Shown here: piece by piece, positions 1 to 10,900 of the stretch | Position numbering within the stretch: position 1 is the stretch's first letter | How the letters are laid out: each line of letters starts with the position of its first letter | DNA from: Haemonchus contortus | Lineage: Eukaryota > Nematoda > Chromadorea > Rhabditida > Trichostrongylidae | Length of the DNA stretch: 64,000 nt | Reading direction: 5' to 3' | Assembly: GCA_000469685.2 (NCBI GenBank) | Contig: LS997563.1 | Coordinates: 33,758,468-33,822,467 of the forward strand | Position numbers and translations under genes: made by a program | The notes under the pieces: generated by a model | Seen by the model: only the letters and a program-made list of their open reading frames with translations | What the model was told of the DNA's origin: nothing | The model's database searches: none

Positions 1-240
1 GATGAGAAAAACGCACATAAGGTGCGGACAACTGCAGACGTCAACAACTTTAGCTTTGGCAAAATCTGCTACTGCAACAAACACCTTGCTCTGTCTGTAG
101 ATATTGCAGCTTTGCAGTCAAATAATGTTGGGTAGGGTGAAATGCGCTCTGGTTAAACATATCCGATTTGGTCTACTAGGAAAAAAGTTATGAACGAAAA
201 AGCGTCAAAGCATTTCACTGAAGACTTTAGAGCGCTACTG
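1..240 (-). repeat. Tc1-like MITE, copy C (cut by window start)
   Basis: This is the terminal half of the same non-autonomous element seen at 58891-59416, in opposite orientation and continuing beyond the window edge. It ends with the inverted-repeat terminus ...AGCGCTACTG at 231-240, followed directly by TA (241-242), the usual target dinucleotide of Tc1/mariner elements. Internal blocks match the other copy in the same order: GTTAAACATATC near 153, TTTGCAGTCAAATA near 112, and CTGCTACTGCAACAAAC near 68. No coding capacity is seen. Confidence 0.75.
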
Positions 241-887
241 TATCTATCCCCTGCGAACGCAAAACTGCACCAGACTCGCTGGGAGAATGAAAACAGCTGA
301 CTTCACAGAAGTAACTGTCAATCATTGTGATAGCTACAAGAGCACTCAAAACGCCGCTTAGGTTCGGAATGAAAGCGGGTAGGCATATCAAAAACCGGAT
401 TTATTGAGGCTAGGAGGTTTTAGCCCTCGACATTTCATGCTATGCTCAGTGCTGTATGTTCCTTTCGGATTCTGTCCGTGAGACTTTAACTTAACTCAGA
501 CTTTAACTTTGTAAGATAGTTATGAAAAAGCTGCAAACATGCTCACCCATATTCATCGTTTGGATCAACTGGTGTCGATGATCGTCGACCACCGTGGTAC
601 GTTTTCACATATGGAACTTCTGGCATTTCTCGAGTGTACAGATGAGCGTGATGAAGTATTCCGTCTGGAGATCCCGGTTTAATTGAATTTACTCGTATTC
701 ATTACCCCTTCACAAGTAGTTTTGTTTACAAAGAATTTATATAAAATTTTTCGAGGCTTTGATATCGAACACTTAGGGATAATTGATAGGCTGTAGGTAC
801 AGCTACCGTAATTGCTACCTTTTTCGGAGAAGTTCCCATCAAATGACGAGGGCAAGCATAGCGATACAGAGGCTTTCTATATCGCTT
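241..887. other. Gene-poor stretch downstream of the first gene
   Basis: I see no splice-supported exon, RNA gene or long repeat in this stretch. It lies 3' of the small minus-strand gene that ends at 888 and may hold its 3' UTR. The sequence is AT-rich and non-repetitive at this scale. Confidence 0.4.
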
Positions 888-1819
888 TTATGAGGGCTGA
901 GAGTGAAAAGGCTGGGAATGGAGGTTGCTTACTGCTTTGCAAAAGGGAGACGAACTTAGAATCTTTGCCACGTTGACGGAATTCATCCTCTCCGCAAAGC
1001 AGGTCGCCACTATCAGCTGCGAGTCAGACTTTTTCGGAACTGGCACACGTACTTTTCTACCTACTGCTTTTTTTGAAGTTTTCGAGAAGCAATTTCCAAG
1101 TAAACAGAATCTGGCTGTTGTTGCAAGGCCAGTCGCAAATTGCTCGGTCAGCTCACCGTCGGACACTCGCGCAGAACAGGAATCAGCTATGCAGTTGTGA
1201 TTTCCAGGATACTTCATCTCCTTCGTTGGTTCCTGAATAAAAAGAAAAGTTGTCCTCATCACTACAAATGATAGACTTTATAATAAGTACCATAGAATTG
1301 TAATGAGAGACGGATTTCACCAGAACAGGAATCGTTTCCGAGAGGTATTTCTCCTGCTTCTAAATGAGAAGAATATTATTCGAATGCCTATGGAGAATAG
1401 CTACCTTGCTGACTTTTTCGAGTTTACGTTGAAGTCGTTGCGTCTCCTTCTTGGCCAAAGCCATTTGGAGAAACACTGCTGTGTCGAAGGAGGTGTCACT
1501 GTCGAGATCCTCTTCATCGTCCTCGTCTTCGCTCTCGTCCTCTTCATCTTGCGACAGTGTGCTTGTCACTATACTTTCTCCATTTCCAGCCAGACTGACA
1601 CGCTGTTGCTTCTTACGTATCGCTCTTAACGTCAAATTCAGAAGCTCTTTCATGGCGTGCACTAGTTAGTTCTATGAATGTAGTTAGAATCTTACTTGTA
1701 ATGGCTGGGTTCATGGGGCATTCCGACAGGTTCCGCTCGATAGTGCTGCAGAAACACCAGACAGATCTGAAATTGGGATGCTCGAGACTTTTCTTTGCAT
1801 AGGATTCACGAGCAGCCAT
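888..1819 (-). CDS. Small acidic/coiled-coil protein, unrecognised, 3 exons
   Basis: Three exons join in frame: 1819-1696, 1661-1405 and 1232-888, giving about 242 residues. Junctions are CAA|GTAAGA with ...AACTAG|TGC, then AAG|GTAGCT with TTTTTATTCAG|GAA. Phases fit (1, then 0). The protein starts MAARESYAKKS and has a Cys-containing patch (VWCFCSTIERN, residues 20-30). A strongly acidic stretch encoded near 1545-1490 (QDEEDESEDEDDEEDLDSD) is followed by a short basic coiled-coil-like helix (KKETQRLQRKLEKV). I do not recognise a family. A good alternative donor (GACG|GTGAGC near 1155) could shorten exon 3. The start codon lies 81 bp after the transporter stop on the same strand, so this is probably the downstream gene of an operon. 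A weak acceptor (GTTTTTGAAG) lies just before the ATG. Confidence 0.6.
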
Positions 1820-1900
1820 AAAACTTCAAAAACGGGGATATAGCAACACTTTGAGAACAACCCTCATCATACATGTGGTTGACTTTGTTGTACAACCGAT

Positions 1901-4900
1901 TCAGGTACTTGGAAGTTTGGTGGGGATGGTATCTGAGACTTCGTCCACTTGAATGAGGTACAGAACCTGCCGTAGGCGTCGTATTCGGGTATGCATTAAA
2001 GTTTTGGGTGGAAGCTCACTAAAGACCTAATTTGGCCAATAGACAATATCAATACTAGACACGTTGCTCCGAAAATGAACTTCTGTTTCCAGGTGTGCGG
2101 TACATTCAATTTGCAAAAGGTATCTTGACTTGCTGATGCTCTTGTATTCAACGTTGTTTTCCTCCATTGTTTTCTATACCGATTATTTCTCAGCAAAGTA
2201 AAGTACCTCGTAAAGTATAAAGTACGTGTGAGAAGTACAGTCTATTTCAGCAAAAGCCTTGCCTCCTGTATATGTTATGGTCAGGGATTGGTTCGCGGGC
2301 GTATTTAGCGAATACTTTTATTCAAATAAAATCATTTGGAATAGTTTTCAACTTCCATTCAGAATCATAGCGGCCATTTTGGCATATACAATGACTTGCG
2401 GTGGCAGATGATCGACCTGGGCGGACATCGATCCAGGGTTCGAACCCTTGACCTCGCGTGTGATTGGGCGCCATCTACCACTACACCGCCTCCACCCGTG
2501 AGGATGTCCTTACTCTCTAATAGTTTGCTGTGGAATTTACTCCGACACTCAATAAGTTTACTACCGAATGAACGGCTTCCATGTAGTCATCGCCCTACTT
2601 GCTGAGACCTAGCACCTTATTGAGATCATGGAAGCTTACTGTGAAAACCATTTTGAGTGGTGTTGTGAGGAGAATCACGTGTAGAAGAACGTTTCGATTG
2701 ATCAGCAATCCGAAAGAGACCAAAATAAAGAAGATGAACACGGACATCACCGGTCTGCGGGTAATGTCGGCTGGTAGAGGGAGAAGACGATCTAGAAATT
2801 TTCGCATTCGGCGTGTATACGTCTGAGAGAAACCGTGTCGAAGTCTGACCTGTGCTGAGGGCATTAATGATACGAGATCCAGGCAGAAACGATGATAACA
2901 CTGCTCCAGATAGACCGCATACAGCTGCCACTGTCAGCATATATCTAAAAATTAGACCGTAGTTCGTTCAGGTCATAGGTATTCTTTCACAGCTGGCTTA
3001 TGCAAAAGCGTAAACTGTATTAGTGGAAATAGCAAAAGCAAGCTGGACAGAAGTGAAAAGGGAATCTGTCGAAAGAAAGAAAAATGTAAAAAAGCCGTGC
3101 ACTCATTTTGCAACAAACCGCATGCGCTGGAAACCGGCCTCGTGATGCAATCTAAATGGAAAGCGTATCACAGCACGTCTACTACTGGTCGTGCATAGTT
3201 GTGTACGTTCAGCTTGGCTTTCTTTTTAGTCGAAGTCATACAGGACAAAAGTTCAGTAAAATTCATGCGTTCTAGATTTCCTCCAAGAGCACTTTCCCTT
3301 TTCAACATAAAACTGTGCATTTTCTAGAGGTCTGGAGATTTGCGATCAGACTATTCCACTAACCTCTCTGTAAATGAGGCATTCAACTCTTTTTTTGTGA
3401 CGATAATATCGGGGGAATTTTAGGGATTGTACGGAAAGAACATAGCCCAGTGATGTCTAAAGTTTTGGATTAAGCTCAGCCAATCCCTTTCCTTGGGAGA
3501 TGTCCCCACACTTGACTTCTCATAAAAATTATATTGGCATCTTGAATGCATATGCAGCCAATACATGAGTACAGCGGTCAGCCGATGTATGTACATATAT
3601 GTCAGTGGCTTTATGCTCTATACCATTTCTGGTGTACATTAAAGTGACCTCGAAAGGATGAGAAGCTTGATTGTCCTGCGCGTTCTTCAGTGCTGGATTC
3701 AATCACAATCATATGGGTGATCATGTACAATTAGGCACTTCACATTCTCCTATAGGATCTTAATTAACATATTTCTGGTGCCCACGTAGCGGCGAGAGAC
3801 TGGCACTACGAAGGTCAAGTTTCAAGGAGTGGCAAGCATTGCTAACCAATTTCCACACTGCGAAAGTGGCTTCGCGGGAAGTCCCATAATCACTCACTGG
3901 CAGTTCAAATTTTACTCTCACACTACGCGTTCCCATCGGGGTGTGCCAATCTTGTTGGGTCTCATATAAGGCTTTAAGTTATCAGTCTAGAGCCCAACAG
4001 ATTATTCTTGATTATCACTTCCTTCTGGATAATAACACCAACTTCGGAAAGAATAGTTTCTCAATTTGAAAGAATTTCAAGGAAAATAACAATAAACAAT
4101 TAAAGGGTTTGCTTGCAGTTTGTAACCATTCTGCGTGCTGGAACGTTGACCTCGAGCATTCGGAGTGTACTTACAAGCAGTGGAAAGAAATTTCAAAAAT
4201 TCATCCATGCACTACATAGTAAATAACATGAAAGGTCAATGATGGGGACGAGCAGTAGGTAAATGACGCTGTGCAAACGGATGGAGATGGAATGATTCAA
4301 GGTACAGATGCATCAGCCTGGGATGTGGTTGAAAGATCTGACTGACCCTTGCCACCTGCTGTACCATTTCCCAAGGAGGCCATAAAGATTATTCACCTCA
4401 ACTTATACAAACTTAAGATTTATAATGTTTTAGTAAGAATCCCACAATCCGACTTGATATCAAGTATTAATCATTTGTAGAAATAGTCCCCGCACCACCT
4501 CCTCGAGATGAAAAATTTTGAAAAAAAAGTTGCTACGTTAAGGTTACCCCAAAGGTGAGAATGTTTAGATTTCCTTATTAATCTTCTGAATTCGTGGGGC
4601 CAGCTGAGTTGAAAAGATGAGCTATCTGTTGTGAATTTATACGCAAAATAACTTGCGGATCGGCTATGATTACGACCCTGAGCTCTTTTTTTTTTAAACA
4701 CTTTTGAAATACGATGAATCGTATGGAAAAGATTAATTATATCCTTTTCAGGATTAGAAATAAGTTTCACTCTGAAGGCAAATATATCACGAGATACCCT
4801 GTTTCGTGCAGAAATGTTGGCCAATTCTCAGTAATGTACCGACTGTCAGGAGAGACCTCAAATGGCTAGAAAATAGTGCAGGAGGTAGCAAGCCGCCGGG

Positions 4901-7900
4901 CTCGTCTTTTTTGCATCCATCAAACTGAGCTGTTGTTTGATTTATGAAGATCCTGAGAAGTAGTGTTGGTAAAAGTTGACTTACTTAGCAGCAGGAACAT
5001 TCAGAACTGAAAACATTTCTGGTACAAGAGTCTCCGGAGACAACTTGGATACATCGGTTGAAAGACTAAAATTGAAGGATACAATTCCATTGATCATATT
5101 GCCTCAAGCTCCCTGAGCAGTAGGTCATACCTGAAGATCATGACGACTACGAAGAAAAACAAGGACAACAAGGTGACCAGTGTTGGTAGCAGGACTGTCA
5201 TCTTCCGACGAGGGCTCTTCGTCTCGTCAAAAAGATACGAAGCGGCATCGACACCGGCAAATGCGCACGAGAGCGCACATATCGAACGCAGAACCTAAAC
5301 GGAACAGCAATCTCAGTATCTGCTCCATATTACCCGTTACCATACAGCTTACCCCCCCCCCCCCTCCTATTCACCCACCTCCTTTTCTTCATATCCGTCT
5401 ACCCCACATCTCGAGTTAACAAAAACTATTAACAAATCATTCTACTTTGGGGTCTTTTCCTCTAATCACATGTTAAAGCCTCCTCCCTCGTCCGTTTGTC
5501 TAGCAACTTTCCAGAAGCGTTTCATCTCTTTGGTCAACTTGTCCACTTTAGGACACTCCACTTGTCCACTCGAAACCCACCTAGACCTCACGTGGCAGCC
5601 TAACAAGCTTTTCGTGGGTACCCGTACGAACAAAAAATAATCGAATGAGCTGATTTTACCTGAATCTGAGGTATATTGAGGCAGTATTAGCCAGTCATTA
5701 CTTTGCAGCTGTTTGGTAAATTTCCATTCGGAATCATATGTAATAGTACTATTGGCCGACCGATATAGGCCGGTTGCCTGCTGAGGCGAGCAAGCTTCTG
5801 ATTAGACGACCGTCTCAGAGAAGCTCACTAGTCAGGACTCTCCCGGTTCTCAGGTTCGATTTCCACAATATGGAAATCGGTTTGCGCCATCTGCCAATTC
5901 AATGGAAGTCAGTTGAACCGTGTGAGATTCCTACCTCTCAGGTCTTATCTCGGCTTGGACTATTGGAAAGTAAGGGATGAACAGGGAGAAATCATGCCGG
6001 CTCCAACCCCAAGCCAAATAATTATCTCTACCTTCTCACTCGGAAGCTTTCTTGGGTGATGACAACCATTGGAACTCTGGCCCCTGAGCAAGCATTACGT
6101 GCCCATCAGAACGAGAAGATAACCACTCGGTTGCTCAGGGTTTTCTGAACATGCGCTTTGGGTCCAATAAAATTGTAATGCGAATGGCATGTGGTTAGTG
6201 ATATCCAGTATAAAGTAAACCCATCAATTTTAGACGAAGTGAAATGCTCGGGCAGAGGAGATACAAGAACAACGCCTACGTCAACCCGTTCTTTCCCTCA
6301 TCACACATCACCCACGTAGGAGCTTATCTGACGAGCACTTTTCGCAACAATTCTCCAGAGATGTTGAATGATCGATATTACATAATTGGCTTTTCAACTT
6401 TATAGAAACACCCTGACATGAAGGACATATAGGCATCCTGCACTCACGCCATCGAATCCGAAGCGGAAGAAATTCGCACTGATCCAGTTTTGTGGATCAG
6501 CATGGAAGAAACCGACCATGGTGCAGCTGGCGGTCATCAGTACAGCGACAACAATCAAACACAGCGATATCGTGCCCACAACCTGAAACATATAAATTTT
6601 TGCAGCGTTTGGCCTCCAAAAGCACTTGACAAAATATTGTGAGAACTATAACAGGCATTACAAAAAAAGTAGAACTTGAACATTTGTTGTGTTCTTTTTG
6701 AAAGTTATACTTACAGTTATCCAATAAAAATGCTATCGCAATAATTCTGATCATTATTTAGTTACCCACTTTTCATAGTTCGAGCAAAACCCCCCGGAAA
6801 GGCCCTCCAAGCCCTCACTTGAACGGCTTTCGATTCTGATCAAAATCGCAATCAGAGGCGCCTGAAAGTTCTCTACTCCCGCTTAGTAAATGAGGTGCTT
6901 GCAATTTGTCCCCTATTAATAAGGAATAAAAATAGATAAAAGCCTTAATAGGGAATAAATAAATAAATAAAAGAGGCTTGATTTCTTCCATAAGATCCAT
7001 TGTGCTGTAGTTTTGGCTCTAATTTGACGTCTTCGCGTTCATCTCGGCCTAAGGGATCACCGCATCCTCCAGCTCTGAATCCGATCAGTCAATTTTCTAT
7101 TGCCCGTCACACTTCATGTGGGTCATTCTGCATATGCATCGACCAGCTAAATGCTCCTGGTCCTGCAATCTTAACTCAGAGGTTATCTGAAAACTCAATT
7201 TGGATTTTTGATTGGAGCGCCTCAGTTGCGGTTCTTTATGTAAGCTCCAAAATAAAGTTCAAATGGTCCCTAATATAAAGGCTTTCCATATCACATCAAC
7301 TAATTTTCTTCAAAAACATCCTGTAATCGGCTTCTGCCTTTGGGTGTGAGGCTCGGAGCATGTTATTCTAGGCCATGTCGATTTTAGTGCTTTTACCATA
7401 GGAGGAGACAAGCCCACATTGTTTATTCGGTTGAGGATGAATGAATGACTGGAGCGGTTCCAGGGTCGGAACAATTAATCCAGATCAGCACTACAAATTC
7501 TCCATTTGAGTCCGGTTCGTCGTGGTTATCCCTGAAGGACTTTTTGGGCAGTTTCGAATTCCTGGAAGCTCACTAATTTACTTATTTAGTCGACTCTAAA
7601 CAAAGCTGCGAAGACCCTTAAAAGGCTTTCGACTTCGGCTATTTCGTTCCGTGTTATTGTTATTTCTATTCCTGTTATTGTTATTGTTCTTGGTGCCAGA
7701 CCGATAAACAACAAGACAAGTGAAAACGAATCTAGGCCACTCAAACAGACGAACATTCCCTTCGGAGTATGAAAGGTTACGGGAATTGATTTTGTCGGCG
7801 AGCTAGATTACCTAGAAGTACAGTTTACGGTTATTCTGAGGTTAGATTGTGCAAAAACGGCGAAAAAAGCGAGAAAATCGGCGGATTTTAAGAAATATGA

Positions 7901-10900
7901 GGCTTCAGAAAGTAGTACGAAAGAAGCAGGCTGTACAAGATGTGTCCGTAACCGTCTGGGTGACTTCCATGTGAACGTACTATTCACTGGCGTTATAGCG
8001 CTTCAGTGTGAATGGTGCAGTATCAAAAAAGACATAGCACAGCCAATCCTGGGTCTGCACATCGGCCGAGCCCTTATAATGCCCTGTCAAAGTCGTTTTT
8101 TGAAGCGGAAGTGCCTCATATGCTACTTTGGGGACCGTGAATCCATTTTAGGAGGGAATCTCAGGAACCATTTTCCCTGTGGAGTGTGCCTTAACTTTTT
8201 GATGTTCACGAAAGGGTTGTAGAGCTTTTCTTCTCGTTCTGAGAGAAGTTGGGTCGATGACTTCTCCTGGCAGTTGCGGTACCAACTAGCCGATTGTGAA
8301 TGTGAACTTGTTACTTTTTATGCCTTCTTTTCGAAGACGGGTGAAGCGCGAACTAATCGAATCCCTCAAAGATGGTTACCAGCGAAAACATCACGATGCC
8401 TGAATAAGTCCTTATAAGTTTATCTGCGTGTTTATTCCCATCTTTCTCAGTAACAAGACATTTCTGCCGGCCTAACATCAGTCGCTGTAGCCAATGAAAA
8501 GAAGACGGAAAAGTTCCCAATAAAGCTTTTCAGACTAAGAAAATGTTTTGCAGAGGCTGCACTAGATCTTCAAGTTCTGTATACACTCACTTTTCGTCTT
8601 TGTACACTGCCCCTAATTTCTTAAGTCAAACCAGTAAAAGCTACAGGCCCGAGAACGAACCCTCAAGTTGCAGCACAGAATAAATACAGACATCATTGCT
8701 GCCAGCAAAGCTGATAGGTCGTATTCTTCGCTGACGATCCACATCCCAGATTCCCGATGCATCAACGGCAGCGACATAAATCGATGCAGGTGGCGACGGA
8801 AAAGAAGATTCTGAAACGACGAAAATCGTGGGTAAAAGACATTGAAGAAACATAGATATCGAATCACCTACCACATGCTCGCTCCATGTCCTGCAAAGGA
8901 TTGTTGTGATGCACACTGCATCCAAAACAGCTGTCCATCCGGCAAAAAATGCTGGAAGCTCACCCAGAGTGGCGAATGAGAACTGGTAGAGTACACAGTT
9001 CTTTGGTAGAGCAGACGACAGCTCAGCCATATGGACAGCTATAAGTCAAAATAGCGAAGATGTTGAACGAGAAGCAAAATGACAGCCTCTAATGTAACTG
9101 AACTTGTACGTTTGCGACCGGAACCATTTTCCTAACCATCACGCTACTCAGAGGCATAGTTCATGATAAATCTGGGGTATCTACTAGGTTGTTCGGAAAG
9201 GAATGCGCGCTAACTTTGTCCATTTATTTCTCCCCTACTATAGAAGATTTCTCAGAACAGTTTTGTTTATTCGGAAGAGATTTTCATTGCGCATCTTTTG
9301 ATATACTTTTGTTTATGTCCACTTTGTTTTTTCTAAGAAAAAAACTTTAAAAGGTGCTCGACCAAAAATGCCTTTTGCGGGCTTGCATGTGGTACAACTT
9401 CAAGCAAGGAAAATCGGCTGCTGAATCTCATCGTGCTACATCTGAAGTGTACGGCGAAAAAGTCCTGTCAGAAAGCCAGTGTCGACGATGGTATCGGCGT
9501 TTCAAAAACGATAATGAAAGCTTGGAGGACGAAGAACGTGGAAGTCTGCCCCAATTCGTCGATAACCAAGTGTTGAATACCGTCATTAAATTGGCTCCAC
9601 ACCAAACCACCCGAGAACTGGCAACACATGTTGGCTGCTCACACTCTACCATCCATGAGCATTTGCTGGCAATTGGCAAGAAGAACAGGTGCGGAAAATA
9701 GGTACCGCACAAGCTGAGCGACTCAAACCAGGCAACACAAGTGGCGATGGTCGAAATTCTTCTCCATCACTCCAAGAACAGCGGTTTTTCCAACTCTATT
9801 ATTACATCAGACGAGAAATGGATCTGTTTAGACAACACAATACGAAAAGGACTGTGGTTAGACGCCGATGACACTCCAAAACCCACTACAAAACCGGATA
9901 CACACGGCAGAAAGGCGATGCTCTGTGTTTGGTGGAACAGCAAAGGTTGAGTGTAGTTTGAAGTCCTGAATCCGGGTCAAACCGTTATGGCGGACATTCA
10001 CGAAGATCAATTGAACCGCGTGGATCAAGCACTGCGTCGTCAAGGTGTCGAAACGACGTCGACCAAATTCCTCCTCGACAACGCTCGTCAACATGTTGCG
10101 AAAACTACTTTAGAAAAAAAATTGAGGAAAAGGGGTAGGGAATTCCTGCCTCATCCGCCTTACAACCCAGACCTGATTCCATCCGATGACCATCAGTTCC
10201 GGTCAATGCAGCACTCTTTGGCCGAGAGAAAATTCAAAAACCGCGAAAAAGTCCAACTCAGGGTGTCCAACTACTTTGAGTTGTAGCCGGCCGAGTTCTT
10301 CAGAAGAAGGATCCATTCTTTGCATGAACGTAGACAACAAGTCATCGATAGCAATGGAAAATATCTTTTGAATTGATCTTGTTTAGTTTCGTTTTTATAA
10401 TAAAAAATTTTTTGAACTTAAACGCGCATTCCTTTCCGAGCAACCTAATAGTTTTAGACGATCAATGGGAGTGGAAGGACTACTTGGAGGAACTGCCCAT
10501 ACTAGCTGCTTTCATACTCCGCGATCCTGCCATCGAGCGCGCCGGCCGGGGAACTACTCGACCAATATTCAGTTGTAAACAGAGGGCAAGCGCCGCTCCC
10601 GGCCGTGGTTGGCGCTCGCGTGCCGGATCGCGGACTATGAATGCAGCCACAAATTGCAGTGAGTGGGTCCCGGCGCGAGTGCAACCTCTGCAGCCTCCAC
10701 AACTCCGTGGAAACTCGTCTACCTTCATGTGTGAACGTGAGTCGGCTATGAAGCTCCTGGTACTCCTTATCAGGACGGTCTTTTGACCCATCAGCGTCCC
10801 TTGTTAGCCAGGAGAGCGCTGGCCTACCCCGTTGCCTACCCACGCTGCAGTTTTTCCACGCTCCAACACTTAACATGAAAGCGGAAACGCTCCGTTTTTC

